Assembly (NCBI GenBank): GCA_020746875.1
Contig: JAGTJL010000012.1
Span: forward strand, 1,178,001 to 1,242,000
Length of the DNA: 64,000 nucleotides
Source: Rhexocercosporidium sp. MPI-PUGE-AT-0058
Lineage: Eukaryota > Ascomycota > Leotiomycetes > Helotiales
Direction: 5' to 3'
The notes below the pieces were generated by a model. The model saw only the letters and a list, made by a program, of their open reading frames with translations, was not told the DNA's origin and made no database searches. Positions 23,253-36,511 of this stretch are shown piece after piece. The position numbers were made by a program, and so were the translations under genes. How positions within the stretch are numbered: the stretch's first letter is position 1; the number at the start of each line of letters is the position of its first letter.

Positions 23253-23967
23253 TAGATGATAGATGTGTTGTATACTGGAGACAAGGTGGGGTCGCAGGAG
23301 TTTGGTGTACGCGATACCCTATTCAATTTATTGATTTTTTACTGATGAAAGGACGTCAAAAGTCTACTCTCACCCTGATAGAACCAAAGCAAATAGTTCG
23401 TTCTATCGCCCACCAAACCCACCCCGACGTGCCCCTCGCCTCGCTTAACCCCCGATTACCCAAACACCCCTAGCATCATCTACTCAAATAAGCATAGTCC
23501 CGACATGAACAGCAGCAGGTAGCCGCTCTATGTTCGAGTGGTCAGGGCAAACTGTGTTCTATGTGTGGAGGAGATCTTACGGATCATGGTGTGGATCGAT
23601 GGCGATGGTCGAAATCGAACGAAACGCAAACGATACGAAACGGATCAAAAGTAAAACCCCATTTCAAAGGGCTTTTCTTCTCCCTGCGTCGCGCAGGAAG
23701 TTTCTTTTGCATTTTTACTATGTGTATTTTTTTGCGGTTCTTGTTGTATGTGGATTGAAATGCGGTTTGGGATTCTTCAAGGGGATTTTTGTTTTGTTGT
23801 TTTGTTGTTTTGTTGTCGTGATGCCGATAAGCGAGGCGTTGTTGATCTCTGACAACACACCTGGCAACATACGCATGCAGTAGCGGGGATGCGATACTAG
23901 TCATCACTTTTAATACCTGATAATGTTACATTTGGTTACATCGACATCCACGTACCTTTCTCAGATA
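23253..23967. other. Intergenic between converging genes
   Basis: 715 bp between the 3' ends of the caspase-like and ferroportin-like genes. Contains a TTTTG/TTGTTTTG-rich stretch at 23788-23817. No gene seen. Confidence 0.5.
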
Positions 23968-26014
23968 TCATCTCCTTCCTCCAGCCCACCCCCTCATCCT
24001 CCAAGCCATAGATTCCCTCCCTACCACACACTCACACCCCTTCCCCAACCTCTCCCAATGTACCAAATGCCCCCTCATCCTCGAAACCCACGCAGCATAC
24101 ATAGCTGTACTCGCTCCAACAGCGAGCAAACTCACCAGCGCAATCCACCTGAAATCCTGGGGATGACTCAACACAAGCGTCATGATATTCTGCAACAGTT
24201 CGAAGAGAGAAACGAAGGAGTATTCTACGCCAGTGAAGGAGGATCGGGAGCTAGGTGAGGTGAGGGTTTGTGTTAGTTGTTGGGTGGTGAGGTCGTAGAT
24301 CCAGAGGCCGAGGCGGGAGAGGGAGAGGAAGGTGAAGAGCGCGAAAGCGAGGAGGGGTGGGGAGGGGTGTGGGATTATGTGCGTGAGGATATTTGGGAGG
24401 GTTGGACCTGGACCTGTTTCTGGAGATGATGGCGAAGTTGGGGAGACAGACCAGAGCGCGAATACCACGGGGATCTAACGATGTATTAATGCCAGTTCGG
24501 AAATGCGTCGAACAAGGAAGAAGACATACCAAGTTCAACAACTGCCACGAAATGCCCCAAAGCCCCAGCCTCTCCAATCCCGTCTCCGTCCTCCCCTCCC
24601 TATCATCCGCCCCATGCTCGTCTAATCCCAAGCCCAACAACGTCTCCCCATCCCCCTCACCAAGCACATCCCTCCCTCTAAACCTCCCATGATTCCTCGC
24701 CTTCCCCAGATACTGCACGCCCACAGGCGTAACAACCGTACTACTAATCTCAACCACACTCCCCGCCGCCCTAGCAATAGTAATTAACTGCAAAGAGAAC
24801 CCCGTACTGAGTAAGAAAGTAATGAACGTCGCGCTGTACGATAATGCCGAGAGATGAAGCAACGCCAACGCGAGCGATGGGATGCACACCGTTGAGGAGA
24901 AATACATCTTGAAATCCTGGGCGTAGCGATGTAGACCCCGGAAGAGCCTGTTCACAGCACCCACTGGACTTAAAACCTGTATATCAAGCTCACCTCCAAC
25001 TTGGCTTATCTTCAGCTGCTGCAGACGCGGAATCCGATCCCATACTCTCCTCGCGCAAAAAGTCTCTACTGCCCAACTCGCGGCGCTCATAGCTCCTACG
25101 ACGAGAACTCCCATTCGCGGACTTGTTGCTGAGATAATGATGGATATCAGGATCGGAGCGATGAGTTTACAGATTAAGTCAATCCTTCTCATGACGGAGT
25201 TAAGATGCGTGAGATCGTATGCGTGGCCGGCTGGGGATGCGGCTGTGATGACCCAGTCCCGTTCCATGGAGAGCATGTTTCCCGAGGCGCTGAGGGCTTC
25301 GAGGATCCCAAGGAGAAGAATGAGTGTGAATATGCCGCCTTTGAGGAAGAAATGTGTGGGAGAGCTGATGGTTTCGTTGTTGTTCAAGGGCGTGAGTGAG
25401 GGAGGTGAGGTGTTGGGAGTGACGATGAAGAACCAGAGAATGGAAGCACTGATTACTGCGAGGCGGTTGGCGGAGATGGTACTTAAAAGCGTCTTGAGAC
25501 GGTTCGGATTCCGATCAACCCATCTTCCTACCATGGAGGAGAAGCATACTGATGCGAGGGTTCGGATGATGCCACTGAGAGGAACATCAGAAACGTGACC
25601 TTGATGCCTCCACCAAGCGAGAAGAATACAGTAAAATGGAAAGAATTGACCCAGATGATCATAGAAACAGAAGGGGAAGTATACCGTATAGCAGCCGCAA
25701 CAAGTGTATCCGGATACGCACTCGCAGTGAAGATAATCTGCCATTTCATCTCATCAGCACACACATACCCACCCACCCACCACTCATCTCATGTCGTAAC
25801 TCACTGCTGCAAACTCATAAGTCCTCACATTCCACGTCGAGAGGAAATGAGATGCATAAAGATTGTAAGCCTGCGATCTACTCATACCATTACGCTCATC
25901 CTCAGGTGCGGATTGTAAGATTGGCGATAATGGGATGGAGATATGTTCGATATCGTCAGCTACTTGTTGTGTCAAAGTAGCGGGACCGAGGTCGGACTCG
26001 TCGGTTGAAGCCAT
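23968..26014 (-). CDS. Ferroportin-like transporter (SLC40 / IREG family)
   Basis: Major-facilitator-type metal exporter family. Exons on the minus strand: 26014-25805, 25737-25685, 25574-24530, 24474-23968; 1,815 nt, 604 aa. It begins with a soluble 48 residues, then YASHFLSTWNVRTYEFAA (start of the first membrane helix in ferroportins), the second exon YPDTLVAAAIR, GIIRTLASVCFSSMVGRWVD with the conserved GRW-D loop, MERDWV, VMRRIDLICKLIAPI, and a C-terminal ELLQNIMTLVLSHPQDFRW. About ten or more hydrophobic segments are present. In vertebrate ferroportin the first helix has GDR with a metal-binding Asp; here the aligned residues are NVR (62-64). Iron export across the plasma or vacuolar membrane is the family role; metal and location here are unproven. 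Confidence 0.9.
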
Positions 26015-26736
26015 TGATATTGTAGACCACCGTGAGTGTGAGGTCCCAAGATGGTGCAGGTGATAGGAAGGTGGTTAGAAGCAAAGGCCGAGTTGAAAAG
26101 AGGAGGTTCGTCGCAAGGTTGGGGGTATCTTTTGATGTCGTGCAGTTTGTCGGTGAGGGGGCTGCTGTCATTCGATTTTCGCTTACTGGGGGACTTAAAT
26201 GCCGTGCTAAATCCTGAGCAGCAGCGTCGACGACATCCCCTCCATTACCGAGGGAGAAATACCAGTTCACACTATGAGCAATGCATCTCGGAATAAGTTT
26301 TTTCAAATGTGAATGATTGCATATTTGAAGTATAAAAATCCAGCACTTTTGCCAGTAAGAAACCATAGGTAATACAAAGTGATATACCGGTTTATCCAAT
26401 CCTTAATCTCATATCCAACCTTTCATCCATCCTTCCAAACAGTCCGTCATTCAAAGACCAAATCCAGCTGACATATATTCCAGTACGCCATCATAATCCT
26501 CGAATCAAGAAATCCCTGTTGTGTATAAAGCCAAGCCGTGAGAATCGTAAAAAACGCCATCCGATCCAACGACTCGATCCTGCGGTAGTCCCTTTCCTTC
26601 CCTGCCATCCATCCATATCCACTAATTGAAACCAAAAACATCCCTCTGCTCAAGGTAAGGTCCCATGCCTTTCACCAACTGGGACCAGACCATCATCCAT
26701 GACCAAGGCCAAGGCCAAAGCCGCATCATAGGAAGT
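26015..26736. other. Intergenic: upstream of ferroportin-like gene
   Basis: 722 bp between the ferroportin-like start and the stop of the small Ser-rich frame. A minus-strand frame at 25956-26399 overlaps exon 1 of the transporter out of frame and is not supported. Confidence 0.45.
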
Positions 26737-27018
26737 CTACAAAGAACCCATTCGCTCCTCCAAACCACCCCAGTAGACGAGAGGTCGAGGCTCCAAGATC
26801 TCCAGTCCAGTACCGAAGCTCCGTCGCTCCTCTTCCATGAAGAGCATCGATGGCTGCTTGTGCATGATGGCGTTGATGGTGGTAACTGGCGACGAGGAGT
26901 TGGAGGCATATGAGTCTCTGTTGCTCGACATGATGGAGCCGTTGGACCCGGATGAGGAGCGACGGAGTGATGATCTGATGCTGGAGAAAGAGAGAGAGTG
27001 GAAGCGTGTGGTGCGCAT
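26737..27018 (-). CDS. Small Ser-rich hypothetical protein (93 aa)
   Basis: Single ATG frame of 93 codons. The N-terminal half is Ser/Arg-rich (SSIRSSLRRSSSGSNGS) and the end is an ordered-looking tail, ERRSFGTGLEILEPRPLV followed by YWGGLEERMGSL. The tail does not look like random shadow translation and may be a conserved fungal motif, but I cannot confirm this without a search. Function unknown. Confidence 0.4.
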   Translation of the reverse strand: MRTTRFHSLSFSSIRSSLRRSSSGSNGSIMSSNRDSYASNSSSPVTTINAIMHKQPSMLFMEEERRSFGTGLEILEPRPLVYWGGLEERMGSL

Positions 27019-29740
27019 ATTTGCTGATGGACTGTGGAGATAGATGTTGGGATGGAAGATAGATGTGAAGAGACTGGGAGATATCCGTGGGATATTAGTC
27101 GAAATTTGAGTTTGCGAGGGTGGTTTCGAACTTTATTAGGATTCGAGCGAGGATCGCTGTAGGGATGAAACAAAAGTTAAATTTCCTTCTTTGATCGTTC
27201 TTCGATGGCGCAGATCTGGGTGTTGGACTGATTTGAATTATTCGAGAAGATCTGAGCGAGAGATGATTTGTATATGTGCAGGTTATGCAAAGTGTAGTCG
27301 ACGGCACAGCCTCGAAAGATTAGGTGTTATGTGTTGTGTTGGTGGATGCGTGATGTATTTCGGGAGGAGTATGCGTGGAGCAACGTGTGAACGAGTGACG
27401 AGTCTTCGTAGACTTTAATTGAGAATAGCTGCCGCAGATATAGGTAGACAAGCCAGGAAGGTTATGCTCTCGACGGTCGACACCTGTTTTTCCAGAAGTT
27501 CAATCAATCCGAAGTCCGGCAGACCGAGTACTTAAGTGGCACCTGGCTCGGGGATGGACGCTATGACGACGGCTGCAAATAGATGGGTAGATCGAATTAG
27601 GGAGTGAGGGGGAATTATGTAGGGGTTGGAACGGTGCAGCGAGAAAGGGGGAGAGGAACGAAGTGGCGCTGCCAGGAAGAAGAAGAATGCAATCAAAAAT
27701 AATAATGGGCGAACTGGTATGAAAAGGGAGACCTGCTTGGTTATTAATGCGGTCGTGCCTGGTCGTTCCTTGCCTTCGATGACCCCAGGTAGAGGGAGGT
27801 GGCTGCTTTCCGCGTTACATCTCTGTGAGAGTTGAGGCCGAAGAGGGCATGGTTTATCAGGAGACAGGGACTCTGCCTGTGATAATACGATGCTGTACGG
27901 GCACGAGTAGGGGGTTTGAGGGTGTTGGCAGGGAGTTGAGGTTCGGAGACGAGGGGTTGAAGTTAAGCGAGGCAGATCAGGGGAAGTTGTTAGGGCGATG
28001 AGATGTCTGGGAGAGACAAGGAGACCAGGAGACGGGCCAAGGGTGCCACGCCGCCGGATTGATGACATGATGATTGAAGGAAGACTTGAGACCCATTGAG
28101 AGGCCATGTGCTGTTGTCCAGATGAACATTTTCATTCTGCATTGTAGAATAGCTTTCCAGAATCAATGCATTAAAAACACTGTTACTTGGGGCCCAGTCA
28201 AACTTCGCAAGAGTCCAGTAGTCAGTCAGCTGCAACGCAAGGACTAGATAATTATTGAGTCCTTGCATGCATTCCTATCGATATCGACCGCTGTCAGTCC
28301 GTTGGTCAGCCAGCAGTCTGTCAGCACGTTCCTTTCTGCAAGCTAGACAGCTAACCCTTGAAGCTCGAGGAGTGAGGACAGGACACGATCAACAAGCCGA
28401 GACAATGCCCTCATCGATCGCCACATCATCACCTATTCAGGACTGCAGATTTACAGGAACCTGACGTCTTCCACCCGTCAACATCACCTCGCATCACCAC
28501 GATAAAAAAGATATCTCAAACCCACCCGCATGAACTCTCGCCTCCCTCCCCCCTTCCTTCGTCAACGATCAACACCAGCCCATCTCCATGAACACCAAAC
28601 AACCTCCTTCCACTCCACTTCCGTCCGGCTCGAACATCCCTACATCACGCTCTCTCACAAAACTTCCCAGGAACGAGTTTCAAGCTGATGAGGCGGTGTC
28701 CCCGCCCGGAGCTGTTTTGGGTCTAGAGCGGGGTGGGATGTTTCTGCCGGGAGAGACAAGGGCTTGACACTGCCAAGCGAGGAGGTCTCGGAGTCTCGCC
28801 TGCAGATTTTGATTTTGATTTTCATGGGGCTTTTTTGCTTTGACCTGCGATCTTTGACCTCAGAAGTCAGAACGCTTCTGGAGCCTGGAGGACGTGGAAG
28901 ACTCGTTTTGGCGAGTTGCAGATTCTGAATGTTTTGGGTGCATCGATCGTCGTGAGTGAGTCTTTCGGATAGAGTGATTCGAGATCGGTGACTAGGGAGG
29001 GAGGCTTCTGAATGGATATGAAAATCAATATCTCTAAGATGAGACCACTACCGACGGGGAATGAGGGCAATCAATATCAATATGTATCCCTCTCCGGATC
29101 GACTGACTCCCTTGAACCCTATGAAGATCACATGAACAGAAAAATACCTCCGTGATTGTCTACTTGTAGTTCTGTACCTGTACTGTACGGTAGTCTCGAG
29201 GTAGTGGTTACGAGCAGAAGTGGTTCTTCCTCTCTGCCTAATACATTTCTATAGACTCCTTAGCTATGCATAAGTATATAAACAGCACATTCATCCATCC
29301 ATCCAGCCATCTCATCTTAGTCAACTTCTATCCAATAATACAGCTGAAAGTTCATCGCAACCTGTCCTGTCCCTATCCTCATCCCCAACGATTTACGTCG
29401 ATTCGACCGTGACCCCTTCCTTTCCCTGTCTTGTCCTGCCTTATTCCCCTTCTCCTCCTATTTACAACATGCCTGGCAGCCTGCCACGCACCACAACGCA
29501 GCGCACGAAGAATCGAAACAAACTCATTCATGATGATGCGATGATGCGTCCCGTAAAACGCCCCGCCTGCGCCTCCCAAACCCGTTATGCAACCTCCGCA
29601 CGGTCAGTCGGCAGAAAAATCCAAATCTAGACAAACATCCCTCCCGCCTCCGAAGCCTATGAAAAAAAAAAAAAAAAGATGCTTCCCATACGAAGAGCCT
29701 GTGCTCATCACATTGCTTCTCAAACGACCCTGAGGCTCGC
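27019..29740. other. Intergenic, about 2.7 kb, no gene supported
   Basis: Contains a 16-nt A tract near 29662-29677, a TACTGTAC motif at 29181, and an ATG frame at 27532-28107 (minus, 191 codons) whose Pro/Ser/Leu-rich translation I do not trust. Confidence 0.5.
29662..29677. repeat. Poly(A) tract
   Basis: Sixteen consecutive A residues, directly visible, just beyond the Cch1 3' end. Confidence 0.9.
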
Positions 29741-32700
29741 TTACGACACACTTCCTCCACGACCTGGTCGATCACCTGGTCGCCTCAACGTGAAACTCCG
29801 CCGGATACTCTCACCCCAAGCAGAGTTATCGAGCACGTCGAGCACGTTCTCTGCGCTGACTGCACTGCCGCGCCTGCTGCTCTGTCCAGAGCCACCTCCA
29901 GCTCCCGCCATTCCTCCACTGAGCTCGCCTCCTTCAAAGCTGAACGCTGAATTGGTTGGTCGATGAGGCGATAATTGTGGAGAGGCTCCAGGTGAAGCTC
30001 TAGGAGATATTCCTGGTGATAACGCCGATGACATGCCTGGAGTAGCAGGCGATAGAGGACCACTGACAGATGATCCACCTCTTCGGTGTCTGGCGGCGCC
30101 ATCCAAGCCGTGTGCAATGAATGATGACCGAGGATCCGTAATGTCCATTGGTGAGAGGAGTGGTGATACTATAGCTCTCGCTTGTTTGGCGGCGATATCT
30201 GCCTCATCGTCAATGTAGACTTCTGGCCCCAGTTGTGGGATATCAGTCATGCGACCAGATCTCTTTCTTTCCATGTGCTTTCTGAATTTCCTCGACCAGT
30301 ACCTGTGATATCGTCAGCAAGGAACAATCACAGAGAACAAGACTACTTACATCGTATCGAAGAAACCAAGAACGATCCGCCTTCGTACTTCTTCCTCGAC
30401 TCGCTGGAGACGTGCACGACGACGTAAGAACTCCTCCAATCTGAGAGACGGTTAGTGTAGCTCCATGAATTTGGCAGCAAATACTCACTTCAGACTCTTG
30501 TTGTCGCTAATGACATTGTAATGAGCCAAAATCATTAGCACTGTCGTGAAAGAAATGCCTCGATCGCCATCGGCCGACACCATCACTTCTTCGAAGAAGA
30601 GATTGTACCGAACTCGCGACCGCTGGATAGCTTGGGCATCAATTTGAGCAAGTCTCTTGTTCAATGCCCTTATATTGACTCCGGTGATAGCCGCGCTTGT
30701 TGAAGACATAGACATCACCCTCCCAGAAATTGCCTCTGGCTGGATGTCCTCGAGAATCCTTCGAACAGAGTGTTCCTGTGGGTATATCCGCATCTCAAAT
30801 ACTCCAGATAGCTCTCCAAGTAATCTAGGGAACTGCTCCTTGGAAATGAATCCCGTCCCGTCAGGATCCAGGGTAGCCCAGGCTTGTTTGAAGCGCCGAA
30901 TTTCCTCTCTGCTAACCTTACCAAGACCGCTTGAATGCTGGTAGACGTAACTGAAACTCTCGTAGATGAGAGAGATGAACAAACTGGTGAAGATGTACAT
31001 GCTCACGATGTTCCAGAGGATAAAGAGAGCTCTAGCCCAGCTGGCGCTGCCGCAATCGCTATTGAAGAAACTCGAGTCGTCGACACAAAGAGGTGCTTTT
31101 ATCGTAGCAAAGTCTTCCATGATAGCATTCCATCCTTCTCCGAAAGACATGCGGAAGAGTAGAATCAGCGCCTTGGGGACAGTTCTGAAATTGATGTTGT
31201 CACTTCCATTCTCGCCAAATCTAGTGAGACCAAATGTCTGTGTCATGGCGATTGCAAAGACTAGAAACAAGACGAACCATGTAGCCAACAGATTGCCGAT
31301 ATTGGCAACACTAGCAGCAGCTGTCTTGAATAATTGATCCAGTGCGTCATTCCGTGGGATGAGTAACATAACGATGGAGACCAGAAATAACTTGTGTAGT
31401 TGAATGTAGACTTGATTGTCGAAACGGGTCAAGAGCAGTGTTGTGGTCACAAGGGTACCAGAGACAACGACAATTGAGAATACGTCCCATGAACTTCTTC
31501 TGAACCTTGCCCAGCTAAGTCCGATAATCCGTATGATGATGTTCGTTGCGTATAACAGTGTGCATGCGAGAAAGGTGTAAGTTCTAATGGCATCCCACCA
31601 AACCGGTTCTGGGTAGTATTCAACCAGTAACAGTATCAGATGGAAAACCAGCACAATGGTTATTGCGCGTTGCCAGCGACCATGCTTTCTAACGGCTCGT
31701 TTGTAGCACCAGTCCTTAAATTTGTTGCCTTCGGTGCTTGTGGGTCGCTTCGAGGGAGATACCTGTCGTAGAAGTTTTCGAAGCTCGAGCCACGATCGCT
31801 GGTCGGATGTCAAAAACGCTACGCCTGTTTGTTCGGTGTAATTACGCATGAAAACCGAGATGAACAGCGTAAGAACGAACACAGTTGCGAGCAGGTTGAA
31901 GATGACGAAGAATATTGCGTTCCCTTGTGATGCATAGTCTTGTGGTTGCAACCCACGACCAACAATAGACTCTGCACTCCACATCACATCCGTCCATCCT
32001 TCTTGGGATACGATCTGGAATAGAATGAAGAGAGAACCTCCAAAATTGTCGAAGTCGTAAAATGGATTCGAAACAACTCGCGGCATAAGGATAGGCCAGT
32101 CGTTACTGAATGGGGTGTTGGTGAACTCGCCAAAGCAATCCGTAAGATTGACGATGTTGTCTCCCCCATCGTTGCATGATAGCAGCTTGCCATTGAAAAG
32201 GTTCAGACCGTAAAGGGCAAAAGGTATCAAGAGAGACAGAGAGACAAACGCAGCCTGTTATGTGAGTTAGCTTATCGTTCCTGGAAAGCACACTGACCAC
32301 ATACCGAAAAGATCTTCCAACCTCCAATAATTATCAAGGAGTGAAATGTATTTCGAGCGCTATCACTGACATTGAGCAATCTCAATGCTCGAAGTGCTTT
32401 GAACGCGCCTACCGCTCGTGATACGGCGCCATCGTTGGAAAGTGCCGTGATGACACTGATCCAGAATGTTATCAGCACAACACCATCGATGGCACCCCAT
32501 GAGCTCCTGAAGTAAGCATTAGGGGTCCAGAAAAAGCCATCTGCGACGACTTTGATCAATGCTTCCACGGTAAAAACAATTGCAAATGACATATCTGCCC
32601 ATACGAACCAGTTCCTCACGTCGAATGTATGCGTTTCGAAGTACACTTTTTGATAAAGTGGTGTAGTCACGCACGCAAGCAATACCATTGCCACTATGGC

Positions 32701-35700
32701 CATGTAGATGACAGCTGAGAAGGTATACCAGACTATTGTGTTTGGTTCCACGCCACCAAAACGTTCACTACCCCGACCAGGGCCAACGATCTTTTGACAG
32801 AGTCGACGAATAGGATTCGAAGGTTTGAAAATGAACAAAGCATTGTTGTAATTTGGATGGCGTGCTAGGAACTCTCGCTGCGCTTTCTTGCGTTGGGAAC
32901 TTGCGGAAACGGCCTCTTTGGCCAAAGTTCTGGCGTCGGTCGCTTCGTCAGGTCGAGTTGAGAATTGCATATTGGAGTAGAACGGATTTGGTTCTCGGTT
33001 CCAGATCCGACTTCTAAACTTACTCCAGAGCGATAATGTGTTGCCGGATTTTGAGGTCGGTTCGATAGTAGGGGCGCTGGCCATAGACGGCTCGGGCTCG
33101 TTCAACATCTCGTCGTCGAGAAAATCTTTAACAACGGCGTCTTTGAGCAACATTTCCATAGTGGCAGGTCCGTAGTCAAGAGGATCCTTCGTAGACCTAG
33201 CCCGTCCAAAACGGAAAAGTGCCGAGAGTGACAGATTGTTGGAGCTACTACCAAGCTCCTTTCTGTTTAGGAATGACTTGACCTGGTGCATCCGCTTTTC
33301 GTCTTCAGAAACATCAAAATTCTCCTGGATGACAGCTATGAACATATTCACCAGAATGAAGTTCGCTAGAATGAACCATCCAATAAAGAATACTGCTCCT
33401 ATCCACGCGGTGTTCCGAGCAGTGTTGAACGCAGTGATGTTGTACAGATTTGTAGTCCAGTTCTCACTCGACAGAATTTGGTACATGCCAAGGAAAGAGT
33501 TGTAGATGGTGAAGAAGGTGATTTCAATCGTGTTTCCGTAAGGATCTGTTGGTGACAACTCGCCGCGGAAAAGCTGGGCCGCGAATATTGACATCAGGAA
33601 GGTGATCAAGAATACGAAGAGCATGAGATTGCCAATACCCTTCGAATTCCCCAGAACCAGTGTAATCAGCGACTTAGTGACTGGGACAGCAATAATTACC
33701 CGGTATATCCTGAGAATTTGGAAGACAGTGAGCCAGGCGTATGGTTGGCCGGAATTTCGGATAGGTGGGATAAGAATGATCGTAGTAATGACTGCTAGGC
33801 CAAGATCGAAAAGATTCTTGTTCACCTGGAAGAAGTTCCTCCAATCAACAGTAAAGCGGACTATGATCTCGGCTAGCAGGATGAATGTGACCACGATCTC
33901 AGAGTTTTCGATAAACTGTGCCCTGTCGCGGGACATAGTTGCGCTGCGGAATGCTTGACAGAGAAGGTCGTAGGAGATAACGATGATCCAGAACCAGTAG
34001 GTTTTATTGTACACTCGTTTCAGGGCCGTGTGCCGTTTCGGAGCATCGGCTTTCTCTGAAGGGAGCATGTCTTTGATATGGGCTGCGAAGGCGCTGGCCC
34101 TTCCCTCCTCTCGGATGACCTGGAATGAAGATGTGATGACTGCTATCAATAAATTGAGGAGCCAAAGGGTCATTATGACAATGCCTCCGGCGAAGAAGAG
34201 AGCTGCCGCGAGGTAGTCCGAGTCCGCTGCATAGTACATCAGATCCGTAAACGTATTGGCAGTCATGACAACGAATACCAACTCCAGTGACTGGAAGATG
34301 TTATCGAAGCTAACCGTTCCGTTGTAGGGAAGTTTATCCGGTGTCAGCTCCAGACACAACGACCCGCGAGGACATAGATACCCCTTGGAAGATTTAGAGC
34401 CATTTCTGGTGTTGTTGGGATAGCCGATTTGAAACGGCTGAGCAACACCACTGGTGTCCAGATGGCCACCACAAAACTGTAAAATGTGGGTATACGCCGT
34501 TCCAGTTGTGTTCAAGGGATCCGTTGGATCGATCCATACGCATTGACGATCAAAGCTAGACTTGAAGCTCTGGACACCAATGATAGCGAACAAGAGCCAG
34601 AAGAACCCGATGAGAAACGAGACATTGACAAGCAACGGAGTCGCTTTTTTCAAGCTCCGCAAAATGATCTGGGTGTTTTAGTTAGCACATTTCATCCACA
34701 TGATAGAATCTGCTTACAGCGGTGCCGTTTGTGAGTGCGAGCAATCGAAGAATCCGAAGGCAGCTTATCATTCGAAAGATGTAGAGATGAGAAGAGTCTT
34801 CATATCCACTTATGCTCATCACAAATGCAATCCAGAAAGCAACGACCGCCAAAAAGTCAAGTCGGTTGAACGAATGTCGTAAGAACGCACGCCTGGCGAG
34901 CTGCAAACGCTGAGCTTGCTCCACTGTACGGATGGACTCCCCTTGAATTGCAGTGAAAGACCGAAGTACGGTCTGGCCGCCCAAGGACGGGTTTCGAGGG
35001 ACTCTGAGGGACGAAGTCCTCTGGGGTTTAAAAACAGCATGATATTTGTCGAAAAAGGTGGCTTTCAATCCGCTCTTATTCTTCCGCGTACTGTATTCCG
35101 CAGCATTCATGAAGAAACCAGACACGATGATTCGAGCAATCAACTCTAGAGTAAAGATGACGAAAAGTCCGAATATGGCCCAGTCGATCAATGATTCGCC
35201 CCAGCGCTTTGGGCGTGGACTGGTGTACACATTTTTGGAAGATTCGACCGCCAGGAGAATCGTCTGGATGACAATGAGGATCAAGATCGCGGGTTCGGTT
35301 AAGGGGTACACCAGTGCATCACAAAGCTTGTTCCGAATCTTGCTTTCAGGAGAAAATATGCCCAGGGTGTTGCCTCGTAGAGGGTTCGGAGGTTTTTCTG
35401 GTTCTTCCACAAAGCTCTGCTGTGGTTGGGCTCCGCCAAAAAAGCGGATGGCCTTCTCAACAGGTGCAGTTGGCAAATTTTGGTGATAGTTAGGACCCGC
35501 AGCCAGTGGGTCTGCTTTGTGCTTGGGCTGGAATCTGATCTCATCCTCATCACTCAAGCTTCCCAGACTTCCCATGGGATTGGTGGTCTCTGGTGTGCTG
35601 TCCTCCCTTGTTCTACTGGATGCCCTCCGTGCTTCTCGACGAGCACTTGCCTCAATAAGCTCCGCCTCGCCACTTAAATTGACCACACGCTGTGACATCG

Positions 35701-36511
35701 CCCTTACTATCGACCCTGCTTTCAATAAGGCACCTGATGCATTTGACGGAGACCGTGACCGATTTCGGCCATCGGGAGTCAAGGAATTTCCATAGCTGTG
35801 ACCCCTAGACCGGACTCCTGCTTCTGGGTCTTCCAGATCATCTCCCAGTCTGGATCCCCTTCTATACTCAGCTTCAGGAGTGTCAAACGTGACACTTTGA
35901 AAGCTCGATCGTGTTCTGTCATGTCGATGAGGACCAGGTGTCGAAACTTGCGCGCCACTCATTGGTTGTAGTGAAGTGGGATCTGTTAGAGGCATCCGAT
36001 CGGACTCCGGGGTAAAGTATGAAGTCTGTTGTTCGTCCATTCCGTCGCCATAAGGGGATACAGTATCAAAGTGGTCGTAGTCCGCGGATCCGTACGATGG
36101 GGTATGAGTTCGTGGAGCATGAGAAACACTGATATCTGGGACCAGAAGTCCCGCGAATCCCATTGCAGATTGAAAGTCCCCAGGATTTCCAACTGGTGAT
36201 ACGGGGGTCCCTATCTCATCTTCTGCCGTTCGTCTTTGCTCCGCCGGTACTGTCAACGGAAGCAATCCACCTCGTTCCCTCTGCCTCTCCGTTGGACTCA
36301 GAGAGGTATTCCCCAGTCTCTCGTATCTTGGCCCATTTCCACCACCACTCGTCGGCCTCGAGCCACCGCTCAACAGGCTTCGTCCACGTGTATGCCGTCT
36401 TCCGCCATCTCCAATATCCATAGAGTCTGGTGGGCGTGTCAGATCTCGCAGAGGTATCGACTGTGGAGGGGTCGAGGGCTGCGCAGGGTCCTGAGAATTT
36501 GTCGGAGGCAT
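29741..36511 (-). CDS. CCH1: Voltage-gated calcium channel alpha subunit Cch1
   Basis: Pore subunit of the fungal high-affinity calcium influx system, which works with Mid1 at the plasma membrane. Exons on the minus strand: 36511-34718, 34668-32305, 32254-30489, 30440-30351, 30302-29741; 6,576 nt, 2,191 aa, all in phase. A disordered N-terminus of about 390 residues precedes four six-helix repeats. Voltage-sensor arginine-rich S4 segments are visible (for example SCLRILRLLALTNGTA and KALRALRLLNVS). The P-loops read MTANTFTDLMYY (I), SSENWTTNLYN (II), SQEGWTDVMWS (III) and SFGEGWNAIMEDF (IV), so the filter is N-E-E-E instead of four Glu. An EF-hand-like segment LDPDGTGFISKEQFPRLL follows repeat IV. 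The C-terminal tail is Ser/Pro/Gly-rich. Confidence 0.97.

Noticed and set aside
27532..28107. 191-codon ATG frame on the minus strand
   Set aside because: Pro/Ser/Leu-rich translation without a domain, in a biased, gene-poor stretch. No splice partner or start context supports it.
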